Shown here in pieces: positions 55,504-64,000 of a DNA stretch of 64,000 bases. The DNA comes from Gemmatimonadota bacterium (GTDB lineage Bacteria; Gemmatimonadota; Gemmatimonadetes; Gemmatimonadales; GWC2-71-9). The notes beneath the pieces are model-generated. The model was not told where the DNA came from. It made no database searches and worked only from the letters and a program-made list of their open reading frames with translations. Location of the stretch: positions 930,001 through 994,000 of the forward strand of contig JADKJZ010000014.1 in the NCBI GenBank assembly GCA_016720805.1, read 5' to 3'. The stretch's first letter is position 1. The number at the start of each line of letters is the position of its first letter. The translations under genes and the position numbers were made by a program.

Positions 55504-56807
55504 CCGCGTGTCGGCCTGCCGCGGGTCGAGTCGGGACGCGCCTTGGCGGTCGAGTCCTTTGTGGTGGCGAGTGAATCCGCCTTGGTCGGTGCAGGTTTCC
55601 GTCCCTCGACGCGAATCCGGAGCGTCGTCGCCACTCCGCCGCCAATGGTCCGGACGCCGTGGAGCTCGACCACATAGCTGGTCGCGCTCTGCACCACGCC
55701 GGCAGTGCGCACCATCAACCGCGTCGTGAGTGGCGGCCGCACCTGCTCGACCGAGTCGGGCGGCGGTGCCGTCGGCGCACCGCGGATCGGCCGTCGAGCA
55801 GCCGGGGCTGCGGGGGGCGCGTCGGGCGGGGTGCTGTCGGCCTTGGCCGCCGCGGTGTCGTCCGGCGCCTTCACCGGCGTGAGGCCGCCGCGACCACGAT
55901 AGAGCGAATCGTGCGCCGGTTGGGGGAGAGCCCCGATCGGTCCGATCGAGCTCGAATCGGGGAGTTGCACCACGCGGATCGAGTCGGCCGGCAGCGCGAA
56001 GCGTGGGTCGAGGGTCTGGGTGAGGACGACGCCGATCGTGAAGGAGTCGACGCGCTCCGCCGACTGGACGCGAGGCGGCGTCGAGTCGCGCGGGTAGGCC
56101 CAGATCTCGCCGACGACGTCGGTGGCCGGCGTCACGCGCACGGTGTCCCACGATTCCTTGGGCCCGCGACGGCGATTGCGATCCTGGTCGACGACGGCCG
56201 CGACGAGGAAGGTGCCACGCGGCAATGGGCCGAATGCAAATCGGCCATTCGAGTCCGCGAGCGTGCGGTAGGGCAGGGAGTCCGGCAGCAGCAGCGCCTC
56301 GATCAGCGCGAGCGGGACCGGGCGTTGCGTGCCCCAATCGACGGCGCGTCCAATCAGGTAGCGCCCCGGCAGCGTGCCACCGGTCGCGAGCGTGATGACC
56401 GACGCCTGCTGCGAGACGTTCGAGGGCTCGCGGATGTCGCGGATGCCTGGCGCCAGCTCGATGCGATAGACGGTGTTGGGGCGCCAGCCGTCGCGCGGGC
56501 GGACCAGCAGGCGGTTGCGCTTCCACTGCACGCGGGGGATGACGCTGTCCGGGGCCGGCGAGAGCATGACCAGCCGCTCGAGTTCGCCGTTGCCGGTGCC
56601 GAAGTTCGGCTGCGTCCCTTCGGAGATGATCTCGTCGAACTTGAATTCGACCCAGCCATCAAAGCCGTCGAGCACCCGCACCGAGTCGGGGATGGTGCCG
56701 ATGAGCAGTGGCGGCGTGCCATCGGCGGGCCCTCCCGGGGGAGGGGCCATGCGCGCGCAGCCGGCGAGCAGGCTCGCCGCGAGGGCGAGCCGCTTCAGTC
56801 CGTGCAC
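55500..56807 (-). CDS. Lipoprotein with Ig-like (SbsA-type) and carboxypeptidase-regulatory-like domains
   Basis: 435 residues. GTG at 56807 begins a signal with lipobox SLLAGC. The next part (GTIPDSVRVLDGFDGWVEFKFDEIIS...RPRDGWRPNTVYRIELAPGIRD) matches the bacterial Ig-like domain found near big secreted proteins. Then comes a TTR-like domain (ADSNGRFAFGPLPRGTFLVAAVVDQDRN). A Pro/Ala-rich low-complexity stretch at about 310-375 precedes a C-terminal strand region. An envelope role is likely; no enzymatic motif. It overlaps valS by 13 bases. Confidence 0.85.
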   Translation of the reverse strand: MHGLKRLALAASLLAGCARMAPPPGGPADGTPPLLIGTIPDSVRVLDGFDGWVEFKFDEIISEGTQPNFGTGNGELERLVMLSPAPDSVIPRVQWKRNRLLVRPRDGWRPNTVYRIELAPGIRDIREPSNVSQQASVITLATGGTLPGRYLIGRAVDWGTQRPVPLALIEALLLPDSLPYRTLADSNGRFAFGPLPRGTFLVAAVVDQDRNRRRGPKESWDTVRVTPATDVVGEIWAYPRDSTPPRVQSAERVDSFTIGVVLTQTLDPRFALPADSIRVVQLPDSSSIGPIGALPQPAHDSLYRGRGGLTPVKAPDDTAAAKADSTPPDAPPAAPAARRPIRGAPTAPPPDSVEQVRPPLTTRLMVRTAGVVQSATSYVVELHGVRTIGGGVATTLRIRVEGRKPAPTKADSLATTKDSTAKARPDSTRGRPTRG

Positions 56808-59464
56808 CCGAGGGCGGTGCGCTTGGCGCGCAGCGCCTCCGCCTGGGCACGCCACGCGCCGAGCTTCTCGCGCTCCTTCTCGATGATCGCCGCCGGCGCC
56901 CGCGACACGAACTGTTCGTTGCCGAGCTTGGTCTCCTGCGCGGTGACCAGCGCATCGAGCTTGTCGGCCTCGGCACCGAGGCGCGCGCATTCCTTGGCGA
57001 TGTCGACCAGATCGCCGAGCGGCACGAAGACGATCGTGCGATCGTCGAGGACGATGGTGCCACCGGGCTCATCCGGCGCGGCACCGATCGTCAGGGTCTC
57101 GATCTTGGCCAGTCGGCGCACCGTCTCGCCCTCGGCCGCCAGCGCACGCGTGGCCACCGGGCTGGCATCGCTCACGGTGACCGAGACGGTCTGCCCCGGC
57201 GCCACCGCATACTCGGCGCGCAGGGCGCGCACCGCGCCGATGATGGCCTGCGCGGCGCCGAACTCCTCGAGCGCGGCCGCATCCGCGCGGCCGTCGGAGG
57301 CTCGTGGCCACGCGGCCAGGGAGATGGTCGCGTCCGGTGTCGAGTTCGGGAGCCGCTGCCAGAGCGCCTCGGTGATGAACGGCATCACCGGGTGCAACAG
57401 GCGGAGACCCTGGTCGAAGACGTGGGCCGCGACGGCGCGCGCCGTCTCGCCACCAGGGGCGTTGCCATACAGGCGCGGCTTCACCTGCTCGACGTACCAG
57501 TCAGCGAGGTCGCTCCAGAGGAAGTGGTACACCGCGGCGGCCGCGTCGTTGAGCCGGTAGCGCTCATACTGCTGCGTCGCCTCGCGGATGGTCGCCTCGG
57601 CGCGCGCCAGAATCCAGCGATCGGCAAGCGTGAGGTCGCGCTCGTCGATCGACGCGAGCGGTGCGGCGCCGGCCTCGAGGTGTCCGAGCAGGAAACGCCC
57701 GATGTTCCACAACTTGTTGGCGAAGTTGCGACCGGGCGCGAACGAGACGTCGAGATCGGCGGGATCGAGAATCAGGTCGGTGCCCACCGCCATCCCGCTC
57801 ACCATCGTGTAGCGAAGGGCATCGGCGCCGAAGCGATCGATCACCTGGAGCGGATCGATGCCATTGCCCAGCGACTTCGACATCTTGCGATGCTGGGTGT
57901 CGCGCACGGTGCCATGCAGGTACACGGTGCGGAACGGCACCTCGCCGCGGAAGGCGAGGCCGGCCATGATCATCCGGGCCACCCAGAAGAAGAGGATCTC
58001 CGGGGCCGTGACGAGCGTGGCGCCAGGATAGAAGGCGCGGAGATCATCCGTCTCCTCCGGCCAGCCGAGCGACGAGAAGGGCACCAGCCACGACGAGAAC
58101 CAGGTGTCGAGGACGTCCTCGTCCTGCCGCACGCGCCCGCCGCAGGCGGTGCACGCCTCGACATCGGTGCGCGAGACGATCGTCTGCCGGCATCCCTCGG
58201 CCTCGCAGTACCAGACCGGGATGCGATGTCCCCACCAGAGCTGGCGCGAGATGCACCAGTCGCGGATGTTCTCGAGCCACATGGCGTAGTTGTCGCCCTG
58301 GCGCTCGGGGAGGAAGCTCACGCGGCCGTCGCGATACGCCTGCAGCGCCGGATCGGCGAGCGGCTGCATCTTCACGAACCACTGGTCCGAGAGGCGCGGC
58401 TCGACCACCGTGTCGCAGCGGTAGCAATGGCCCACCGCGTGGCGGTGCGCCTCCACCTTCTCCAGCAGTCCGAGCGCCTCGAATTCGGCGACCACGCGCT
58501 TGCGCGCCTCGAAGCGATCGAGACCGCGGAAGCGCTCCGGCACGGTGTCGTTCATCTTCGCGTCGTCGGTCATCACGTCGAGTTGGGCCAGGCCGTGGCG
58601 CTTGCCGATCTCGAAGTCAGTCGGATCGTGCGCGGGGGTGACCTTGACGGCACCCGAGCCGAAGTCGGCCTCGACCGCCTCGTCGCCGACGATCGGGATC
58701 AGGCGGTCGGCGAGCGGGAGGCGCAGCCGCGTGCCGATGAGCGCCAGGTAGCGCGGGTCGGTCGGGTGCACGGCCACGGCGGTGTCGCCGAGCATCGTCT
58801 CGGGGCGGGTGGTCGCCACGGTGACAAAGCCCTGCCCGTCCTCGCGCGGGTAGCGGAGGTGCCAGATCTTGCCGTCGGTCTCTTCCTTCTCCGCCTCCTC
58901 GTTCGAGAGGGCGGTGAGGCAGCGGGGGCACCAGTTGATGATGTACTTGCCGCGATAGATCAGGCCGCGCTCGTGCAGCGTGACGAACACTTCGCGGACG
59001 GCGCGCGAGAGATCCTCGTCGAGCGTGAAGTAGGTGCGCGACCAGTCGCAGCTGGCGCCGAGCGCCTTGAGCTGCTCGAGTATGACTCCGCCGGTCTCTT
59101 CGACGAAGCTGCGGACCCGCGTGACGAAGGCCTCGCGACCCACATCGAACCGGGTCAGCCCTTCCTTGGCCAGCAGCTTCTCCACCACGTTCTGCGTGGC
59201 GATGCCGGCGTGGTCGGTGCCGGGCACCCAGAGCGCCTTGCGGCCGCGCATCCGCTCGAAACGGATCAGCACATCCTGCAGCGTGTTGTTGAGCCCGTGA
59301 CCGGCGTGCAGCACGGCGGTCACGTTCGGGGGCGGGATCTGGATGACGTACGGCTCGCCGGGGGCGTTGGCGTCGACCGTGTAGAAGCCGCGGTCCTGCC
59401 ACCACTGGTACAGCGGGCCCTCGATGGCGCGCGGGTCGTATTGGGGGGCGAGCGGCTCGGTCAC
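56795..59464 (-). CDS. valS: Valyl-tRNA synthetase
   Basis: 889 residues, full length. HIGH region PPPNVTAVLHAGHGLNNTL, NWCPRCLTALSNEE, editing-domain VATTRPETMLGDTAVAVHP, WGHRIPVWYC, the KMSKS loop HRKMSKSLGNGIDP, and a C-terminal coiled-coil arm beginning near 810. Two zinc-like CxxC sites are visible (YRCDTVVEP region and CTACGG). It charges tRNA-Val. GTG start overlaps the BON gene stop by 4 bases. Confidence 0.97.
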   Translation of the reverse strand: MTEPLAPQYDPRAIEGPLYQWWQDRGFYTVDANAPGEPYVIQIPPPNVTAVLHAGHGLNNTLQDVLIRFERMRGRKALWVPGTDHAGIATQNVVEKLLAKEGLTRFDVGREAFVTRVRSFVEETGGVILEQLKALGASCDWSRTYFTLDEDLSRAVREVFVTLHERGLIYRGKYIINWCPRCLTALSNEEAEKEETDGKIWHLRYPREDGQGFVTVATTRPETMLGDTAVAVHPTDPRYLALIGTRLRLPLADRLIPIVGDEAVEADFGSGAVKVTPAHDPTDFEIGKRHGLAQLDVMTDDAKMNDTVPERFRGLDRFEARKRVVAEFEALGLLEKVEAHRHAVGHCYRCDTVVEPRLSDQWFVKMQPLADPALQAYRDGRVSFLPERQGDNYAMWLENIRDWCISRQLWWGHRIPVWYCEAEGCRQTIVSRTDVEACTACGGRVRQDEDVLDTWFSSWLVPFSSLGWPEETDDLRAFYPGATLVTAPEILFFWVARMIMAGLAFRGEVPFRTVYLHGTVRDTQHRKMSKSLGNGIDPLQVIDRFGADALRYTMVSGMAVGTDLILDPADLDVSFAPGRNFANKLWNIGRFLLGHLEAGAAPLASIDERDLTLADRWILARAEATIREATQQYERYRLNDAAAAVYHFLWSDLADWYVEQVKPRLYGNAPGGETARAVAAHVFDQGLRLLHPVMPFITEALWQRLPNSTPDATISLAAWPRASDGRADAAALEEFGAAQAIIGAVRALRAEYAVAPGQTVSVTVSDASPVATRALAAEGETVRRLAKIETLTIGAAPDEPGGTIVLDDRTIVFVPLGDLVDIAKECARLGAEADKLDALVTAQETKLGNEQFVSRAPAAIIEKEREKLGAWRAQAEALRAKRTALGCTD

Positions 59465-59907
59465 GCGATCGCCTCGTCACCCACGTCGGTCGCACCTAGC
59501 TGGACGAGGTCGTCCTCGCCGCGCACCAGCACGCAATTCACCAGCCGCTCCACCGTCACGGCCTCGGCCACGAGCCGCGCGGCGATCGAGCGCGCGCGCC
59601 GATCCGGCACCCAGCCATGCAGTTCGAGGGCGTTGCGGCCGACCGGCACGACTTCAAGCTGGAGGCCACGCAACCGCACGTCGGCGTCGAGCGCCGACTG
59701 GGCATCGTGGACCAGTTCGGCTACTGAGCGATCGCCGGCCGGGGTGGAGGAGCCTTCGCGGCGGCCGACCCGGGCCGCCCGGGGGCCGACCAGTTCTCCC
59801 ACCAGAAAGCCGAGGGCGGCGCCCAGGGCGAGCCCGGCCGTGACGAGGCCGGCGGCGGCGAGGCCGTCAGGGCGGGAAGGGCGGCGGCGTGCAGCGAAAC
59901 GAGGCAT
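59461..59907 (-). CDS. BON-domain membrane-anchored protein
   Basis: 148 residues. One hydrophobic Gly-rich helix (AGLVTAGLALGAALGFLVGELV) then a BON-like domain (LQLEVVPVGRNALELHGWVPDRRARSIAARLVAEAVTVERLVNCVLV). BON domains bind membranes or phospholipids and occur in envelope proteins. It is the first gene of the valS transcript. A TAGTAT on the minus strand just upstream could be its -10. Confidence 0.8.
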   Translation of the reverse strand: MPRFAARRRPSRPDGLAAAGLVTAGLALGAALGFLVGELVGPRAARVGRREGSSTPAGDRSVAELVHDAQSALDADVRLRGLQLEVVPVGRNALELHGWVPDRRARSIAARLVAEAVTVERLVNCVLVRGEDDLVQLGATDVGDEAIA

Positions 59908-59985
59908 GATGCTAAAATACTAGGCTCGGTCGGCACGGCCTATGCCCTGCCGCCACGTGTGGAACCCTTTGCCAGGCTGGCCCCG

Positions 59986-61923
59986 ATGACCGCTGCTCTC
60001 GACGCCCCGATCCGCGTGACCCTCCCCGATGGCTCCATTCGCGAGCTCGAGGCGGGGACCACCGGCGCGGCGTTGGCCGCGGCGATCGGGGCCGGACTGG
60101 CGCGGGCGGCGGTCGCGATCCGGGTCAACGGAGAAATTCGCGACCTCGGTCGGCCGCTCGTGGACGGCGATCAGGTCGCGATCCTGACCGAACGCGATGC
60201 CGATGCGCTCCCCGTCCTTCGCCATTCGGCGGCGCACATTCTCGCGACCGCGGTGCGGAAGATCTTCCCCGGCGCCGGGATCGGCTTCGGCCCGTCGATC
60301 GACGAGGGCTTCTACTACGACTTCGACGTTCCCCGGCCGTTCACGCCCGAGGACCTGGAGGCGCTCGAGGCGGCGATGGCCGAGGTCGTGGCCGCGGACT
60401 ATCCGTTCGTCCGCGAGGAGGTCTCGCGCGAGGAAGCCAATGCCCGCTTCGCCGACGACCCGCTCAAGCTGGAACGGATCAGCGAGCTCGGTCCCGACGA
60501 GACGATCACGATCTACACCGACGGCCCGTTCGTCGACCTCTGCCGCGGGCCGCACGTGCCGAGCACGGCGAAGCTGAAGCACTTCAAGCTGCTCACGGGC
60601 GCCGGCGCGTACTGGCGCGGTGACTCGTCGCGGCAGATGCTGCAGCGGATCTACGGGACGGCCTACTTCAAGAAGGACGAGTTGGCGCAGCACCTCTTCC
60701 GGCTCGAGGAGTCGAAGAAGCGCGACCACCGGATGCTCGGCAAGCAGCTCGATCTCTTCATGTTCCACCCGTTCGCCCCGGGCGCGGCGTTCTGGACCGA
60801 GAAGGGGACGGTGATCTACAACGCGCTGAATGACTACATGCGCGCGCTGCAGCGGGATGGCTATCGGGAGATCCGCACCCCCTTGATGTACAACAAGGGG
60901 CTGTGGGAGATCTCCGGGCACTGGGGGAAGTACAAGGAGAACATGTTCCTCGTGCTCGACAACGAGAGCAACGAGCACGACTTCTCGTTGAAGCCGATGA
61001 ATTGCCCGTCGCACCATCTGCTCTACGGCAGCAAGAAGCACTCGTACCGGGAGCTGCCGATCCGCTACGTGACCTACGACGTGTTGCACCGGAATGAAGT
61101 CTCCGGTGCCCTCTCGGGGCTGACGCGCGTGCGGCAGTTCGCGCAGGATGACTGCCACATCTACCTGATGGAGCGGCAGATCCAGGCCGAGGTGCACCGG
61201 CTGGTGCAGTTCATCCTCAAGTACTACGAGACCTTCGGCCTCAAGGCGACGCTGAAGTTCGCCACGCGGCCGGAGCAGCGGATCGGCTCGGACCAGCTCT
61301 GGGACGAGGCGGAGCGCGCGCTGCGCCATGCCCTCGAGGCCACCGGGCAGTCGTACGAGCTGAAGCCGGGTGACGGCGCGTTCTACGGGCCGAAGATCGA
61401 CTTCGACGTCGAGGACGCCCTCGGCCGGAAGTGGCAGCTGGGCACCATCCAGCTCGACTACAACGCGGCCGATCGCTTCGACCTCTCCTTCGTCGGCGAG
61501 GACAATGCGGATCACCGACCGGTGGTGATCCACCGCGCCGTGAACGGCTCGTTCGAGCGCTTCATCGCCATCCTGATCGAGCACTTCGCCGGGGCGTTCC
61601 CGCTCTGGCTGTCGCCGGAGCAGGTCCGGGTCGTGCCGATCAGCGACGCGCAGCGCGATGCCGCCGAAGCGGTGACGGCGACACTGCGGGACGCCGGCAT
61701 CCGCGCGACCCTGGACGACCGCAACGAGACGCTGAACTACCGGATCCGCGATGGCGAGATGGCGAAGGTGCCCTACCTCGCGGTCGTCGGTGGTCGCGAG
61801 GCGGAGAGTGGCGCCGTGGCGGTCCGCGTCCGCGGGGCGGGGAACAAGCAGGAGGTCATCGCGCTGACGGAATTCACGGCGCGGCTGGTGGAAGAGGTCA
61901 GGACGCGGAGTCTCGGCGCCTAG
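59986..61923 (+). CDS. thrS: Threonyl-tRNA synthetase
   Basis: 645 residues with all domains: TGS (VTLPDGSIRELEAGTTG), the editing/SAD domain with HSAAH and CRGPHVPST, the class II core with MNCPSHHLLYGSKKHSYRELPIRY (zinc Cys and His) and HRNEVSGALSGLTRVRQFAQDD, motif 3 GEDNADHRPVVIHRAVNGS, and the anticodon-binding domain. ATG 59986 is preferred; GTG 59959 adds 9 residues. TAAAAT at 59913-59918 may be its -10. There is no T-box leader in the 78-bp gap. Confidence 0.97.
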   Translation: MTAALDAPIRVTLPDGSIRELEAGTTGAALAAAIGAGLARAAVAIRVNGEIRDLGRPLVDGDQVAILTERDADALPVLRHSAAHILATAVRKIFPGAGIGFGPSIDEGFYYDFDVPRPFTPEDLEALEAAMAEVVAADYPFVREEVSREEANARFADDPLKLERISELGPDETITIYTDGPFVDLCRGPHVPSTAKLKHFKLLTGAGAYWRGDSSRQMLQRIYGTAYFKKDELAQHLFRLEESKKRDHRMLGKQLDLFMFHPFAPGAAFWTEKGTVIYNALNDYMRALQRDGYREIRTPLMYNKGLWEISGHWGKYKENMFLVLDNESNEHDFSLKPMNCPSHHLLYGSKKHSYRELPIRYVTYDVLHRNEVSGALSGLTRVRQFAQDDCHIYLMERQIQAEVHRLVQFILKYYETFGLKATLKFATRPEQRIGSDQLWDEAERALRHALEATGQSYELKPGDGAFYGPKIDFDVEDALGRKWQLGTIQLDYNAADRFDLSFVGEDNADHRPVVIHRAVNGSFERFIAILIEHFAGAFPLWLSPEQVRVVPISDAQRDAAEAVTATLRDAGIRATLDDRNETLNYRIRDGEMAKVPYLAVVGGREAESGAVAVRVRGAGNKQEVIALTEFTARLVEEVRTRSLGA

Positions 61924-61925
61924 CC

Positions 61926-62084
61926 GGTGAGGGGTGAGGGGTGAGGGGGGCAAGGCCGTCATCCCGAGCGAAGCGAGGGATCTGCGTGATCGCGGGCACG
62001 CAGATCCCTCACGTTGTTCGGGATGACTCGTCCCCCTTACCCCTCACCCCTCACCAACAGACCCCGCACCCCTCACCCCTCACC
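61926..62084 (+). repeat. Nested repeat element: GGTGAGG/CCTCACC heptamer arrays around a 31-bp inverted repeat
   Basis: Left array: three GGTGAGG at 61926-61946. Right arrays: two CCTCACC at 62042-62055, then CCGCACC and two CCTCACC at 62064-62084. Between them lies an imperfect inverted repeat, 61958-61988 and 61997-62027, beginning GTCATCCCGAGCG and ending GGGATGAC, with an 8-base loop. GTCATCC-type hairpins of this kind occur as interspersed repeats in many bacterial genomes. The element fills the gap between thrS and the thiolase gene. Confidence 0.9.
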
Positions 62085-62121
62085 GATTATCTTCCCCCGC
62101 GTCCTGAATCCTTGAGGTCGC

Positions 62122-63309
<1,188 letters not shown>

Positions 63310-63310
63310 A

Positions 63311-63342
63311 TCGATGATCGATGATCGATCATCGATCATCGA
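63311..63342 (+). repeat. Perfect 32-bp palindrome of TCGATGA/TCATCGA heptamers
   Basis: TCGATGA twice, TCGA, then TCATCGA twice: a perfect palindrome starting 1 bp after the thiolase stop. It uses the same heptamer (rotated GATGATC) as the repeat at 7057-7077. As RNA it would form a hairpin with a minimal loop. Confidence 0.92.
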
Positions 63343-63370
63343 TGAACCACATATTCAACGCAGGTGCATC

Positions 63371-64000
63371 ATGTCACAGATCGCAGTCATCGGTTCCGGC
63401 ACCATGGGCAACGGCATCGCCCACGTCTTTGGCCAGCACGGCCACGACGTCTCGCTCATCGACGTCAATGCGGCAGCGCTGGAGAAGGCCAAGGCGACGA
63501 TCGCCGGGAACCTCGACCGGCAGGTCAAGAAGGGGACGCTGGCGGCCGAGGCGCCGGCCGAGATTCTCGCGCGGATCACCACCGGCACCGAGCTCGCGCT
63601 CGCGGCGACGGCGTCGCTCGTGATCGAGGCGGCGAGCGAGAACCCCGCGATCAAGTTCGACATCTTCGCCAAGCTTGACGCGCTCTGCGGCCCCGACACC
63701 CTCCTCGCCAGCAACACCTCCTCCATTTCCATCACCGAGATCGCCGCCAGGACGAAGCGGCCCGCACAGGTCATCGGGATGCATTTCATGAATCCGGTCC
63801 CGGTGATGCAACTGGTCGAGGTCATCCGTGGGCAGGACACCTCGGATGCGACCACGGCCACGGTGATGGAGCTCTCGCGTGCGCTCGGCAAGACGCCGGT
63901 CGAGGTCAATGACTTCCCCGGCTTCGTCAGCAATCGCGTGCTGATGCCGATGATCAACGAAGCGATCTTCTGCGTCTTCGAGGGCGTCGCCACCCCCGAA
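63371..64000 (+). CDS. 3-hydroxybutyryl-CoA dehydrogenase (3' end beyond window)
   Basis: 210 codons to the window edge without a stop. The NAD-binding start is SQIAVIGSGTMGNGIAHVFGQHG with the acidic residue in LIDVNAAALEKA. Family motifs follow: LVIEAASENPAIKFDIF, LLASNTSSISITEIAA, the catalytic His region VIGMHFMNPVPVMQLVEVI, and VEVNDFPGFVSNRVLMPMINEAI. It oxidises 3-hydroxyacyl-CoA to 3-oxoacyl-CoA, the substrate of the adjacent thiolase. ATG at 63371 has AGGTG upstream. Confidence 0.95.
   Translation, partial: MSQIAVIGSGTMGNGIAHVFGQHGHDVSLIDVNAAALEKAKATIAGNLDRQVKKGTLAAEAPAEILARITTGTELALAATASLVIEAASENPAIKFDIFAKLDALCGPDTLLASNTSSISITEIAARTKRPAQVIGMHFMNPVPVMQLVEVIRGQDTSDATTATVMELSRALGKTPVEVNDFPGFVSNRVLMPMINEAIFCVFEGVATPE

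Noticed and set aside
56708..59923. A 1071-codon open frame on the plus strand
   Set aside because: Antisense to valS, whose motifs are complete; composition is that of a shadow frame.
59908..59985. T-box leader for thrS
   Set aside because: Only 78 bp lie before the gene and no T-box motif or specifier stem is visible.

Overview
The window looks like chromosomal sequence of a high-GC, Gram-negative-type (diderm) bacterium, most probably a member of the Gemmatimonadota. The clues are the high GC content, many short signal peptides ending in A-A-Q or S-A-Q, the DUF4159/DUF4175/DUF4412/DUF2723 proteins, and a complete type II secretion locus with an OmpW-like porin. This placement is inferred from sequence style; there is no rRNA in the window. 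Genes are packed into operons, and most neighbours share a 4-base NTGA stop/start overlap.

Layout. (1) 1-11592, leftward housekeeping block: pdxJ, a degenerate HPt-like protein, a flippase-like membrane protein, ispE, tRNA-Gln, prs, rplY, pth, hppA, ychF and a partial lipoprotein. A four-helix-bundle gene framed by inverted heptamer repeats sits between hppA and ychF. (2) 11644-12889: a small secreted protein, methylmalonyl-CoA epimerase and thioredoxin, closed by a strong terminator. (3) 12956-26418, one long rightward run: rsmI, DUF4159, DUF4175, a TPR protein, a Tat-exported protein, a JAMM-DinG helicase fusion, an FAH-family enzyme, a DapL/DapC-like aminotransferase and two unknown genes. 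(4) 26427-32392: an M28 peptidase, an OmpW-like protein, gltX, a BtuF-like binding protein, a DUF4412 protein and two tRNA-Ser genes. (5) 32594-42510: type II secretion genes in the order G-F-H-I-J-K-L-M-C-D-E. (6) 42543-44543: a frameshifted ArsB/NhaD-type transporter and a PepSY-type membrane protein. (7) 44548-49518: a lysine/diaminopimelate operon (dapE-lysC-dapB-dapA-dapD) preceded by a lysine-rich leader peptide and a terminator that look like a transcription attenuator. (8) 49515-59907, leftward: a YCF48-like propeller, a DUF2723 membrane protein, purH, purN, gmhB, an Ig-like lipoprotein, valS and a BON protein. (9) 59986-64000, rightward: thrS, a thiolase and a partial 3-hydroxyacyl-CoA dehydrogenase.

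Two features stand out. First, at least five intergenic or gene-end sites carry tandem 7-bp repeats, four of them arranged as inverted arrays. The heptamer differs between sites (TCGTTAG, GATGATC, GTGAAAC, GGTGAGG). One inverted pair encloses a gene of the 23S-intervening-sequence/Avd-like four-helix-bundle family. This suggests a family of small mobile or self-propagating elements. Second, the leader of the dap/lysC operon contains a candidate promoter, a 32-residue peptide with two Lys-Lys pairs, a perfect 12-bp hairpin, an alternative pairing and an intrinsic terminator. Together these form a credible, testable lysine attenuator.
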